Positions 46,277-55,005 are shown, counted from the stretch's first letter. The stretch: DNA of 64,000 nucleotides from Limnothrix sp. CACIAM 69d (GCA_001913845.2 MKGP02000007.1:62001-126000), one strand, 5' to 3'. Program-made: numbers and translations. Notes: a model not told the origin generated them from the letters alone.

Positions 46277-46315
46277 ACAGCGTGACTCTTGCAATCTAGC
46301 GATGCAATTCAAAAA

Positions 46316-46537
46316 CTAATCATCTTCCTGCGAATCATCATCATTAGTATCAAACATCTTGAAAGTAGATCCGCTACGGTTGCACCAAGAACCGCTCATA
46401 GCAGAGAAGTTAGAGGTTTGGGTTGCTGGGTTGTAAGTGGCCTGTTCGTCGGCTGCATCACTCAAATTAGGAGTAATGCTGAGGTGCATCATCAGGGGAT
46501 AGGACTTCCGATCGAGTTCAACTTGCAAGTTGTTCAT
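46316..46537 (-). CDS. Candidate graspetide precursor peptide
   Basis: This is a small gene directly upstream of the ATP-grasp ligase, 73 residues from the ATG at 46537 (an in-frame GTG at 46567 would add 10). The leader region contains DRKSYPLMMHLSITPNL, and the C-terminal end is STFKMFDTNDDDSQEDD. The Thr58/Lys60 donors and a dense Asp/Glu acceptor run (63, 66-68, 71-73) fit substrates for omega-ester/amide formation. There is no PFFARFL leader motif, so it is not a microviridin. A single Cys52 lies in GSWCNRSG. Assignment rests on size, core composition and neighbourhood. Confidence 0.7.
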   Translation of the reverse strand: MNNLQVELDRKSYPLMMHLSITPNLSDAADEQATYNPATQTSNFSAMSGSWCNRSGSTFKMFDTNDDDSQEDD

Positions 46538-46603
46538 GGAGTTATTGCTTTGTGATTGGGATGTCACTGAAATGATGATAGAGAGCAGCTATAGAGATTG
46601 CAC

Positions 46604-46678
46604 AGTCGAAAAAAGTCGAAAAAAGTCGAATTTTGCTTTTTTTTGAATAATGTTAGAGCTGCAAAAGCGAAAAAAGTC
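46604..46678. promoter_or_regulatory. Three CGAAAAAAGTC repeats in the divergent promoter region
   Basis: CGAAAAAAGTC occurs at 46607-46617, 46617-46627 (sharing one base) and 46668-46678. Spacings of 10 and 51 bp are close to one and five helical turns. They sit between the precursor and HTH-gene starts and are candidate operator sites. Confidence 0.6.
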
Positions 46679-46721
46679 AGATATGATTGGTTCTAGTTAA
46701 AGCTCTGGAGAAGTGAGATTT

Positions 46722-47210
46722 ATGGATATTCAGAAGGTGCTCTGCTTTCTGGATGATTTGATTCTGGATCGCACAGGTCAGCACCTAGATGATGTGCAAC
46801 TGGGTGTGATTGAAGGGGTGCTCAAGCGGCAGAAGTATAGTGAAATTGCTCAAGCCCTTAACTGCACGGAAGGCTATGCAAAAGATACTGGATATGAGTT
46901 ATGGAAAATTTTGTCAGATGTTTTCCAGGAGGAAGTTAGCAAGAATAACTTGAAAACAGTTCTCCTGCGAAAAGGTATGATCTATAACTCAATTATTAAT
47001 ATTGGGGATAATAATACAGCAGGGTCAGTTCATGTCTGTGCTGAAGAAGGTGAATCTCAAGATTTTCAGCGCGGCCAAACAATAGCCAAGTTAGAAGCTG
47101 TGAATCGATTGAGATCGATGGGATTAACTGATCAACAAATTTCAATTGCTCTTGATTTACCGATTACGGATGTGCAAGGAGTGCCCAGCACCCAAAAAAA
47201 CGCCGGATAA
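46722..47210 (+). CDS. Stand-alone VMAP-type HTH protein, likely regulator
   Basis: This is a 162-residue protein. Residues 1-85 (MDIQKVLCFLDDLILDRTG, then QLGVIEGVLKRQKYSEIAQAL, NCTEGYAKDTGYELWKILSD, VSKNNLKTVLLRKG) match the HTH module I know from the N terminus of cyanobacterial NB-ARC/NACHT-WD40 and vWA-MoxR-associated proteins. A short GDNNTAGSVHVC linker and a second helical motif (LRSMGLTDQQISIALDLPI) follow. No NTPase or effector domain is attached. The ATG at 46722 is chosen over a GTG at 46713 because GGAG lies 11 nt ahead. It is divergent from the graspetide genes. Confidence 0.75.
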   Translation: MDIQKVLCFLDDLILDRTGQHLDDVQLGVIEGVLKRQKYSEIAQALNCTEGYAKDTGYELWKILSDVFQEEVSKNNLKTVLLRKGMIYNSIINIGDNNTAGSVHVCAEEGESQDFQRGQTIAKLEAVNRLRSMGLTDQQISIALDLPITDVQGVPSTQKNAG

Positions 47211-47344
47211 TGGAATGAGAAAGCTAGCAAGAAGCTGCCCAGATTTTTGCCATTCATTCTGTAGATACTGTGTCACTCTCAGACCCTTGCGCCTATTCGG
47301 GGAACACAGTATCTACGGCTGATGCCATCAAAATGGGAAAAACG

Positions 47345-47575
47345 ATGGCCCAAATAAAAGTCTTTTACGAACCTGAAACGGAACTGCTCACCATCTTTTG
47401 GCAAGCTCCCCGCCTGAATCAAATCGCCACCAACCTCGGTGACGATATCATCTTGTTCAAAGATAGCGACACCCAAGAACCCATCGGCATCGAAATCCTG
47501 TCCTATCGCCCCGGTGACGATCGCCTCAACGGCATTTCCCTAGAACTCGGCCAATACACCCTCGTTAATTCCTAG
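47345..47575 (+). CDS. DUF2283 family protein
   Basis: This is a 76-residue protein from the ATG at 47345, with GGGA about 7 nt upstream. IKVFYEPETELLTIFW, then NLGDDIILFKDSDTQEPIGIEIL fits DUF2283, a small beta-rich family often found near toxin genes and suspected to be an antitoxin or regulator. Upstream in-frame codons from 47270 have no support. The next frame downstream is a short fragment, so a partner toxin gene is not evident. Confidence 0.8.
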   Translation: MAQIKVFYEPETELLTIFWQAPRLNQIATNLGDDIILFKDSDTQEPIGIEILSYRPGDDRLNGISLELGQYTLVNS

Positions 47576-47580
47576 ATCTT

Positions 47581-47700
47581 GTGAAAAGTGATCAAAAAAA
47601 GTTGCTAGATATCCTGGAAGCAATCGATCGCTTTGAACAATACGCAATTATAGGAAAGATAGACTCCGAGAAAATTTCCAGCCGGTTAACGAAGCGGTAA
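47581..47700 (+). pseudogene. Short frame resembling the N terminus of a HepT-like protein
   Basis: A GTG-initiated 39-codon frame contains LLDILEAIDRFEQYAIIG, which resembles the first helix of HepT/DUF86 toxins, then ends at KISSRLTKR. It overlaps the 3' end of the DUF5615 gene. It is probably a remnant or chance; the resemblance is weak. Confidence 0.3.
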
Positions 47701-48036
47701 AAAATAAACTCTTCCTTCTAATTCCTCTTCTAGCGCACATTCTTCTAAGAGTAAAATATCGTCGATCGCCACTGAAACGGCTACCCGGCGACTAACTTCA
47801 ACTAGTCCAGGCATCTTCAGACCGGCTTTGACTCGATCATAGGCAAATCCTGCCATCGTAGACACATCATGGGTTAGCGTCACTCGATCGACTTCAGCCG
47901 CCCAAGCTAAAACGGTAGGATCATCCACGCCCGACAGGCCCACATCTTGAATGCGCTCAATATCCACCGTTGGATTGCGCCGTAAAATACCGCGTACAAT
48001 CTGATTATTGAAATTTTCGTCCGCAAGAAACTTCAT
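47686..48036 (-). CDS. DUF5615 PIN-like toxin candidate
   Basis: This is a 116-residue protein starting KFLADENFNNQIVRGILRR, with an acidic DEN motif, then VLAWAAEVDRVTLTHDVSTM, typical of the DUF5615/Mut7-C PIN-like nuclease family. It follows the DUF433 gene by 14 bp, the standard antitoxin-toxin order for this pair. A ribonuclease toxin role is inferred from family and order, not proven. Confidence 0.85.
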   Translation of the reverse strand: MKFLADENFNNQIVRGILRRNPTVDIERIQDVGLSGVDDPTVLAWAAEVDRVTLTHDVSTMAGFAYDRVKAGLKMPGLVEVSRRVAVSVAIDDILLLEECALEEELEGRVYFLPLR

Positions 48037-48050
48037 ACTTTAGAAGTGGA

Positions 48051-48380
48051 TTAGTGACTCATGCGTCGTGCTAGCAGCCGATCGCGTAAACCCACGGGGT
48101 TATCAGTCGCTTCAATTCTTTGCTGTACCGTTACTGCCAAATTAGATCGCGATCGCAAATAGCTATCAACCTCCGATCGATGTCGCAAGTAATAGCCCAA
48201 CACAGAATAGATGTCGGCCAACTGAAGCGAAGGATATTGCTCTTGAATCTCCTCAGCTAAATTGCCTTCTAGAAATGCCAAGATCACCGTATCTAACGTC
48301 ACGCGGGTTCCTCCCACGCGAATGACCTCTGTAGAATCAATGGCTAAAGGAACCGTTTCCGTCACCGGCATAATTAACAT
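48051..48380 (-). CDS. DUF433 antitoxin candidate
   Basis: This is a 109-residue DUF433 protein. A beta start (VPLAIDSTEVIRVGGTRVTLDTVI) leads to an HTH-like helical part (EGNLAEEIQEQYPSLQLADIYSVLGYYLRH). A GGAGG ribosome site stands 7 nt before the ATG. Paired with the DUF5615 gene, it is likely the DNA-binding antitoxin that represses its own operon. Confidence 0.85.
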   Translation of the reverse strand: MLIMPVTETVPLAIDSTEVIRVGGTRVTLDTVILAFLEGNLAEEIQEQYPSLQLADIYSVLGYYLRHRSEVDSYLRSRSNLAVTVQQRIEATDNPVGLRDRLLARRMSH

Positions 48381-48494
48381 CTTGGAGCCTCCTAATCCAT
48401 TGGTTCATTTACTCAGTGCCATTTTTGGACAAGGGCGAGTTTGGCAGCCTTGGAAGTCGAAATTTGATTTAGAGCGATCCATTTGGTCATCGCA

Positions 48495-50399
48495 TTAAAC
48501 GGCTTCTTGGATTGCTTCGCTGGCAAGGGGTAACTCCTCCACAGAAGGCAGCCGCTCGATCGTGAATTCGGGCTTGCGAGATCCGGCCAAACTTTGCAAG
48601 AGCTTCGGCTTGGGATCATGGAGTAAATAGATGAGCCGATCGCCCGCTAACCATGGGTCATGGGCAGAAACCACCATCAGCCGATCGTCTCGGGCAATCA
48701 GCAAGGGAATTAATTCTCCGGTGCGAATCAGGGCCGTGAGGTGGGCATGTTGCAGGTCTAAATCGGTCGATCGCATGATCGTTTCTCCCAGTTTGACCGC
48801 CCGATCGCTCACCAATTGATTCCATTCCTTGAGGCTGCGTTGGGTGGCAAAGGCGGGTTGTACCTTGCTGCTGCGTTTGGCTTGGCCGTTGCCGTTGCTG
48901 TTTTCTTCGGTGGGAACGGCAGCCAAGACCCGAGGCGGGGCGAATTCTTCGGCGGCGCGTTGGGCCAAAACCGCATTCACTTCCCCATTGCTGGTGGCCG
49001 CGAGAAACGTTCCCACGGACTCCAAACCGGCCGCTTCCAAAACAGCGGTGTCGAGGGCACTGCTGGAAAACACGCGAAATCCGGCGCTTTCGGCTTGCTT
49101 GCAGGCTTCCGAGTCCGTTTCCACGATCGCCACCGCCTCCCCGCGATCGGCAAACAGCCGCGCCACCAGCAATCCAACCGGCGTGGCCCCGGCGATCGCG
49201 ATGCCGCGCCGTTCCGTGGAAGTTAACCGCAACCAATCTGCCACCCAGCCCGCCGTCAGACCTTGGGCGGTGACCGTGGTGGCGATCGTCAAAAACACCA
49301 GGGCTTTAATGGACTCGCCGCCGGTAATGCCCCCTTGGGTCAACAAAATCGAGAACAGGGAGGCCACGGATGCGGAAACAATTCCCTTGGGAGCCACCCA
49401 ACCGGCAAAGAGTTTTTGTCGCCAATTAAAGTCGCTACCGGCGGTGCAAAGCCATACGTTCAGGGGGCGCACCACCAACATCAACACCAGAACGGCGGCC
49501 AAGCCACCCCAACCGAGGGTGAAAACGCTGGCGAGGGAGAGGTCTGCCGCCAACAGCACAAACAGGACGGAGATGGCCAGCAGGGTCAGTTGCCCTTTGA
49601 AGCGGCGTAGGGTGCGGGCTTCGGGCAGCTCGGCGGCCCGGAGAACAATACCTGCAATGACCACGGCCATCAGGCCGGATTCGCTGGCGGTTTGTTGCGA
49701 CAGGCTATAGAGGCCCCAGGCTCCGGCCAAAACGGTTAAGTTCCGCAGGTCATCGGACAGGAAGGGGGCCCGCCGCAGGAAGGCCGCGATCGCCCAGCCA
49801 CCCAACCCGCCGATCAGGCTGCCGGATCCCAAACGCCATAACATGCCGGCCAGGATGGCGCTGGGGTCGCCCCCGCCGTCGATGATGATGTCGAGGACGA
49901 CGACAGCCAGGATCGTCCCGATCGGGTCAATTAATACGCCTTCGCTTTCGAGCAGGGCTGAAACCTGCCGATCAACTTGAATATTTTTCAGCAGGGGGCC
50001 AATGACTGTGGGCCCGGTCACCACCACCAGGGAGGAGTAGAGCAGGGCGATCGGCCAAGGAAACTCCGCCAGCCAATGGGCCGCCATGCCGCCGCCCGCA
50101 AAGGAAACCAACGTCCCGATCGTCACCAGATTGCGCAGGCTGCCGGAAACTTTGCCCACATCGCGCAACTCCAGACCCAGACCCCCTTCAAACAAAATGA
50201 GGGCCACCGCCAAGGAAACGATCGCCTCCAGGGCCGGGCCCAACTGTTGCGGGTCGATCGCCCCGAGGCCGCTGCGCCCCAGGCTAATTCCAAACACCAG
50301 CAGGCAAACGATGCCGGGCAGCCGCAACCAGGCCGCCACAATTTGGGCCCCAATGCCCACCAAGACGGCCAGGATGAGGGTTTGGGCAATCTCAGCCAC
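48495..50399 (-). CDS. CPA-type Na+/H+ antiporter with RCK domain
   Basis: This is an inner- or thylakoid-membrane cation/proton antiporter of 634 residues. About 12 helices are seen; FEGGLGLELRDVG and VTGPTVIGPLLKNIQ are CPA1-like, and LIDPIGTILAVVVLDII and WVAPKGIVSASVASLFS carry the expected ion-site residues. After about residue 395 comes a TrkA-N/RCK domain (RGIAIAGATPVGLLVARLF, AIVETDSEACKQAESAG) then a regulatory part with an Asn/Gly-rich insert. Likely role: Na+ or pH homeostasis, like the cyanobacterial NhaS proteins. Confidence 0.9.
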   Translation of the reverse strand: MAEIAQTLILAVLVGIGAQIVAAWLRLPGIVCLLVFGISLGRSGLGAIDPQQLGPALEAIVSLAVALILFEGGLGLELRDVGKVSGSLRNLVTIGTLVSFAGGGMAAHWLAEFPWPIALLYSSLVVVTGPTVIGPLLKNIQVDRQVSALLESEGVLIDPIGTILAVVVLDIIIDGGGDPSAILAGMLWRLGSGSLIGGLGGWAIAAFLRRAPFLSDDLRNLTVLAGAWGLYSLSQQTASESGLMAVVIAGIVLRAAELPEARTLRRFKGQLTLLAISVLFVLLAADLSLASVFTLGWGGLAAVLVLMLVVRPLNVWLCTAGSDFNWRQKLFAGWVAPKGIVSASVASLFSILLTQGGITGGESIKALVFLTIATTVTAQGLTAGWVADWLRLTSTERRGIAIAGATPVGLLVARLFADRGEAVAIVETDSEACKQAESAGFRVFSSSALDTAVLEAAGLESVGTFLAATSNGEVNAVLAQRAAEEFAPPRVLAAVPTEENSNGNGQAKRSSKVQPAFATQRSLKEWNQLVSDRAVKLGETIMRSTDLDLQHAHLTALIRTGELIPLLIARDDRLMVVSAHDPWLAGDRLIYLLHDPKPKLLQSLAGSRKPEFTIERLPSVEELPLASEAIQEAV

Positions 50400-50740
50400 A
50401 ACTGCCTCCCGCGCGATTGCCCCGAGGATGGGGATCGCGGCTGTCTTGGGTCACAATTCCCTGACGTTTGCCGAGGATGCCATGTCCCGCAAGATGCCCT
50501 GCGAGATGCCCCGCGAACCGGTAATGCTGTGAATTGAAGGGCAACAGCAACAGCGCCATCGGGCGCAAGAACTCAGTAAAAAACCCCGCCTGCTCTCCCC
50601 CTCATGCTTGTGTTGAGGGTGTTTTGGACAAAACTAGGGAGCTGGATTGGGAGCAATTGAGCGCCTCCCAAGGCGAGGACGGCCAAAACCGCTTGTGGGC
50701 CAGTATATCTCAGGGGCCCACGGGGCCCCTGCAAGTGTCT
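50400..50740. other. Intergenic region with short repeats
   Basis: This region has no gene. AGATGCCC(T/C)GCG-type units repeat around 50475-50515. The hairpin at 50711-50731 lies close to the end of the ugd gene. Confidence 0.45.
50711..50731 (-). terminator. GC-rich hairpin after ugd
   Basis: CAGGGGCCC and GGGCCCCTG form a perfect 9-bp stem with a 3-nt loop, 9 bp after the stop codon. No T-tract follows, so it may be a pause or 3'-end protecting structure. Confidence 0.45.
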
Positions 50741-52096
50741 CTACCGGCCAATGCCCACATAGTGGAAGCCTGCGGCCTCCAAAGCCGCCCGATCGAGGAA
50801 GTTTCGACCATCAACCACCGTGGGATTGTGCATGGCTTTGGCCATCTTGGCGTAATCCAGGGTGCGGAATTGTTCCCATTCCGTGACAATTACCAGCGCA
50901 TCGCAGCCATCCGCCAGCAGTTCGGGATCGGTTTCCACATAGACGTTGGAGAGGCCGTGGCGCATTCCGGTTTGGGAAACGATCGGGTCGTAGGCCTTCA
51001 CCTTCGCGCCCAGGCGGCTGAGCTGTTCAATCAAAATCAGGGACGGGGCATCGCGCATGTCGTCCGTGTCGGGCTTGAAGGTGAGACCCAGCAGGCCGAT
51101 CGTCTTGCCCTTCAGGATTTTGAGGGTTTGTTGCAACTTCTCGATCGCAATCGCCCGTTGCCGTTGGTTCACGTTCACGGCCGCCTTCAGCAGTTCCGCA
51201 TCGTAACCATAGTCACTGGCCGTATGCACCAGGGCGGACACATCTTTCGGGAAACAGGAACCGCCCCAGCCAATGCCCGCATTCAAGAACTTGGGCCCAA
51301 TCCGCGAATCCAAGCCAATCCCCTTAGCCACTTGGGTCACATCGGCCCCCACCCGATCGCAGATGTTAGCCACTTCGTTAATGAAGCTAATCTTGGTGGC
51401 TAAGAACGCGTTGGCCGCATATTTCACCATTTCCGCCGAGGCCAAATCCGTCGTGACGATCGGCACCGGGGGCAGGGCTTGGTTTTCTGCGAAGTCGCGC
51501 CGGACGATCGGGTCATACAACTCGCTCATCATCCCCAGGGCCTTGGGGTCATTGCTGCCCAGCACGATTCGATCGGGGTTGAAGGTGTCGTAAATGGCCG
51601 AGCCTTCCCGCAGAAATTCCGGATTGCTGACCACCGCAAAGGCCGGCTCCGGTTGGCCCGGCGAATGTTCCTTAAAGGAATCGAGCACGATGGTGCGCAC
51701 CCAGTCCCCCGAGCCGATCGGCACCGTGGACTTATTCACAATTACCTTATAGTTGCTACCACTCTTCAGGCTGGTGCCAATGCCCCGGGCCACCGCTTCC
51801 ACATAGCGCGTGTCACTTTCCCCCGTGGGCAGGGGCGGCGTGCCCACGGCAATGAAGAGGATGTCGCTTTGATCAACCCCGGAAGCCAGGTCGCTGGTGA
51901 ACTCGATCGTCCCCTCCGTCATGGCCGCCTGCATCAGTTCCGACAGGCCCGGCTCATAAATTGGGGATTGCCCCGACTTCATCAGCTTCACCTTTTCCTC
52001 GTTGTTGTCCACGCAGGTGACATGGTGGCCCGTGCGCGCCAAGCAAACTCCGGTTACCAAGCCCACGTAGCCCGTTCCAATTACACAAACACGCAT
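50741..52096 (-). CDS. ugd: UDP-glucose 6-dehydrogenase
   Basis: This enzyme oxidises UDP-glucose to UDP-glucuronate with two NAD+, feeding envelope polysaccharides. The 451 residues start MRVCVIGTGYVGLVTGVCLA. The catalytic Cys lies in GWGGSCFPKDVSALVH, and the partner LGLTFKPDTDDMRDAPS is at the C-terminal NAD half. The ATG at 52096 is preceded by AAGG about 8 nt away; a longer frame upstream is not part of the protein. It is followed in the pathway by the UDP-glucuronate decarboxylase encoded next to it. Confidence 0.95.
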   Translation of the reverse strand: MRVCVIGTGYVGLVTGVCLARTGHHVTCVDNNEEKVKLMKSGQSPIYEPGLSELMQAAMTEGTIEFTSDLASGVDQSDILFIAVGTPPLPTGESDTRYVEAVARGIGTSLKSGSNYKVIVNKSTVPIGSGDWVRTIVLDSFKEHSPGQPEPAFAVVSNPEFLREGSAIYDTFNPDRIVLGSNDPKALGMMSELYDPIVRRDFAENQALPPVPIVTTDLASAEMVKYAANAFLATKISFINEVANICDRVGADVTQVAKGIGLDSRIGPKFLNAGIGWGGSCFPKDVSALVHTASDYGYDAELLKAAVNVNQRQRAIAIEKLQQTLKILKGKTIGLLGLTFKPDTDDMRDAPSLILIEQLSRLGAKVKAYDPIVSQTGMRHGLSNVYVETDPELLADGCDALVIVTEWEQFRTLDYAKMAKAMHNPTVVDGRNFLDRAALEAAGFHYVGIGR

Positions 52097-52288
52097 AAAT
52101 TTACCTTCTGTACAAGTGGAGTCCTTACAAGTGGGGGCATTCGGCAACCATTCAGCCCCATTGGGGCCAAATGGTGCAGACAAACTGAGATCGGTATTCC
52201 CTGGAGCCTGGCATCAGTCCGGCTGATTGCGATCGAAATCCTGGATGGTTTTGAGACGCTTCCTGTTCCAACTTGCCCGTTAGGGCCC

Positions 52289-52418
52289 GTCGTCATTTCC
52301 TGGGATCCAGTGAAAACGGTTGATCTTTCATAATCTAACCACCCCAGACAAGGGGCTTAAGCCCCTTGCCCCCACGATTCGCCAACAGTGGAATCGGGGT
52401 TTCAGGTGATTTGACGAC
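52289..52418 (-). repeat. Dispersed inverted-repeat element, copy B
   Basis: This is the inverted copy of the element at 27244-27374. It has GTCGTCATTTCCTG at one end, GACGACA at the other, and the same 20-bp palindrome in the middle. It lies between UDP-xylose synthase and ugd. Confidence 0.7.
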
Positions 52419-52423
52419 ATGCC

Positions 52424-53362
52424 TTAGGCTTCAGCAACAATCCGTTGGCGGAAGTCCTCGATCGTCTTTTGCAATCCTTCTTCTAGGGGCACGGTTGGCT
52501 CCCAACCCAGCCACAACTTGGCGCGGGTAATGTCGGGACGGCGGCGGCGCGGATCGTCCTGGGGCAGGGGTTTGTAGTCAATTTCCACGCCGGAACCCAC
52601 CTGGGCTTGGACGGCTTTGGCCAGCTCCAAAATCGTGTATTCCCCGGGGTTGCCGAGGTTCACGGGGCCAGTATGGTCGGGGTTGTTCATCATCCGAATT
52701 AACCCATCCACCAAATCCGACACGTAACAGAAACTGCGGGTTTGGGAGCCGTCTCCATAAATGGTCAGGGGCTGGCCGCGCAGGGCTTGCACAATGAAGT
52801 TGCTGACCACGCGCCCATCGTTTTCCAACATCCGAGTTCCGTAGGTGTTGAAAATACGCACCACGCGGATGTCTACGCCGTTTTGGCGGTGATAGTCAAA
52901 GGTGAGGGTTTCGGCAATCCGTTTGCCTTCGTCGTAGCAACTGCGGATTCCGATCGGGTTGACGTTGCCTCGATAGTCTTCGCTTTGGGGATGAACTTCT
53001 GGGTCGCCGTAGACTTCGGAGGTGGAGGCCAGCAGGAACCGGGCTTTGACCCGTTTGGCCAAGCCCAGCATGTTCATAGTCCCGATCGCGTTGGTTTTAA
53101 CGGTTTTAACGGGATTGTATTGGTAGTGCACCGGAGAGGCAGGACAGGCCAGGTGATAAACCTGATCCACTTCCAGCCGAATAGCTTCGGTAATATCGTG
53201 GCGGACGAGTTCAAAGTTCGGGTGGCCCAGCCAGTGAACGATGTTGCGCTTGTGGCCGGTGTAGAAATTGTCGAGGCAAATGACCTCATGACCGGCGTTC
53301 ATTAGCCGATCGATCAAGTGCGAACCGATGAAGCCCGCGCCTCCGGTGACGAGGATTCTCAT
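52424..53362 (-). CDS. UDP-glucuronate decarboxylase (UDP-xylose synthase)
   Basis: This SDR enzyme converts UDP-glucuronate to UDP-xylose with bound NAD+. The 312 residues have the Rossmann start [19 protein letters not shown], the UXS landmark [20 protein letters not shown], the catalytic triad as [14 protein letters not shown] and [11 protein letters not shown] (Tyr and Lys), and [10 protein letters not shown]. It lies beside ugd in the same orientation, separated by a repeat element, so the pair makes glucuronate and xylose donors for surface glycans. Confidence 0.95.
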   Translation of the reverse strand: MRILVTGGAGFIGSHLIDRLMNAGHEVICLDNFYTGHKRNIVHWLGHPNFELVRHDITEAIRLEVDQVYHLACPASPVHYQYNPVKTVKTNAIGTMNMLGLAKRVKARFLLASTSEVYGDPEVHPQSEDYRGNVNPIGIRSCYDEGKRIAETLTFDYHRQNGVDIRVVRIFNTYGTRMLENDGRVVSNFIVQALRGQPLTIYGDGSQTRSFCYVSDLVDGLIRMMNNPDHTGPVNLGNPGEYTILELAKAVQAQVGSGVEIDYKPLPQDDPRRRRPDITRAKLWLGWEPTVPLEEGLQKTIEDFRQRIVAEA

Positions 53363-53545
53363 GGCAACGTTGCGCTAGGGGGTTTGAAATCCCCAATAAC
53401 CTAGCACCTGGGATGAGGCGTTGGGTGTGTGGTGATGGATTTTCAAGGAATCGGGCGCGATCGAGGTGCGATCGAGGTGCGATCGGGTTGGTGGGCGCTG
53501 ATCCCTGAGGCAAATCTTTAGCTGGCTGATGAAATCGAGTCCTTC

Positions 53546-54697
53546 CTAGTCTTCAAACCAAGCACTACGCCAGGCGGATTCGGCGGAGGCGATCGCCTGG
53601 CGATGCTGCACCTTCTCGTAGCGGGTGCGGAGTTGGTCAAGCTGCTCCAGCACCTGTTGGATCGCGGCCCGCTGGGGCTTCAGGTCGGGGTTGCTAAAGT
53701 GAATTTCCGAGAGGCGCAAATGCACGGCCACCAGGCGGGTGGCTCCGTCGGAGTCGTTGTCGGAATCGTCATCACCTTCGCCTTGCATGATCAGCTCAAT
53801 CAGGTTGGGCGAATTGCCGGTGAAGTCGTCGAAGTCTCCTTTGGCCGCAATGTCCAGCATGGCGGGCGGGAGTTTGCGGGGCAAAATGCCGGCCGAGCGC
53901 AATAGCTCGTTGGCCTGATGGGATTGGGCCCGAAGCGTTTTGTTGGTGAGCTTTTCGCGCGATCGATGCCATTGCAGCACGCGGCTGGGGTGGGTTGCCA
54001 GCGTCGCCAGCACGTCGGGCATCCCAGCATCCAGGTCGATCGCTGGGGGCCGGGGTTCGGGATCTGACTCCGGTTCTGAGTCGGCTTCTTCCTCGGGGTC
54101 GGCTGCTAGATCGTCGTCATCGCGTTCTGAGGATGAGTTTGCATTGGATGCGTTCGCGTTTCGGAGGCGATCGCTCGTTTCGTCGTCAGTCTCTTCAGGA
54201 TCTTCAGCGTCGTCCGCATCATCCCCCTCTAGCTCGATCGACTCAATATTGACCAACGAGTTAAAAGCCGCCGCCAGGGCCGCCGCCATTTCAGCGGTGC
54301 TGGGGCCCTCGTTGTCTTCGTTGTCTGCCCCGTTGGCCGAGCGGCGACCGCTGGATTTGGGCCGATCGATCGCCTCCACCTTCACAATCCGCTGTTTCCG
54401 TTCGGGCTTGGGAATGGGTAAGGCCAGGTTTTGTGCCAACTGTTCAGCCAGGTCGCGGGCCAACTGTCGCAGGGCCTGCTGCAGGTTTTGGCGCTCCATG
54501 AAGGGCAGGGCTAAAAACCGCTCAGGATACTTATGGGTACAGATCCGGTAGCTGGCCAAAATCAACTGCTGACCGGCGGCCGCCCCCAGGGTGCGCAGAT
54601 AGCTTAAATCTGCCTCGTATAAGGACTCCGCCAGCGATCGAGACCGATCGCGCAGCTCCGCCAATTCTTGCTCCAGTCGATGAATCGGGTCGGTCAC
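53546..54697 (-). CDS. Cyanobacterial hypothetical protein with acidic central region
   Basis: This 383-residue protein begins VTDPIHRLEQELAELRDRS. The GTG at 54697 has AGAAGAGG ahead; a TTG at 54742 is less likely. The N-terminal 130 residues are helical (LYEADLSYLRTLGAAAGQQL, YRICTHKYPERFLALPF). Residues about 165-240 are a disordered, strongly acidic stretch (EGDDADDAEDPEETDDE, DPEEEADSEPESDPE). The C-terminal part is helical again (LRLSEIHFSNPDLKPQRAAI). I recognise the pattern as a conserved cyanobacterial family of unknown function. No membrane helix is seen. Confidence 0.6.
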   Translation of the reverse strand: MTDPIHRLEQELAELRDRSRSLAESLYEADLSYLRTLGAAAGQQLILASYRICTHKYPERFLALPFMERQNLQQALRQLARDLAEQLAQNLALPIPKPERKQRIVKVEAIDRPKSSGRRSANGADNEDNEGPSTAEMAAALAAAFNSLVNIESIELEGDDADDAEDPEETDDETSDRLRNANASNANSSSERDDDDLAADPEEEADSEPESDPEPRPPAIDLDAGMPDVLATLATHPSRVLQWHRSREKLTNKTLRAQSHQANELLRSAGILPRKLPPAMLDIAAKGDFDDFTGNSPNLIELIMQGEGDDDSDNDSDGATRLVAVHLRLSEIHFSNPDLKPQRAAIQQVLEQLDQLRTRYEKVQHRQAIASAESAWRSAWFED

Positions 54698-55005
54698 GGG
54701 TGATTTTGCCTCTTCTCTCTGCACCAGTTCAAATCCGTGCAAATTCCAACGCGCAAATTCAGGCTACATAAACTCAATTTGCTGCAATTTGCCGCAATTT
54801 GCACAAGCTCAAACAAATCCAATATTCCGAACAAGACCCAACAAAACCGATCGCCCCAACAGCACCAAAGGCACAGCCACAGATCGTTCGGACGGTTGCG
54901 CGATCGATCGGGCCATGCCTTCGGGTTTAATTCAGCCGTTGGGGCGACAAGCCGGACAAAACCGCCTTCCCCACAAATCGGGTGGGCCATCCAGCCCCAA
55001 TCGTC

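Noticed and set aside
46316-46537. Calling the peptide a microviridin
   Set aside because: It lacks the PFFARFL leader motif, the TxKxPSD core and the second ligase.
46600-46680. Direct repeats as a possible CRISPR array
   Set aside because: Units are 11 bp and partly overlapping, with no spacers of constant length and no cas genes.
54721-54745. TTCAAATCC that looks like a tRNA T-loop
   Set aside because: No T-stem, anticodon arm or acceptor stem can be drawn around it.
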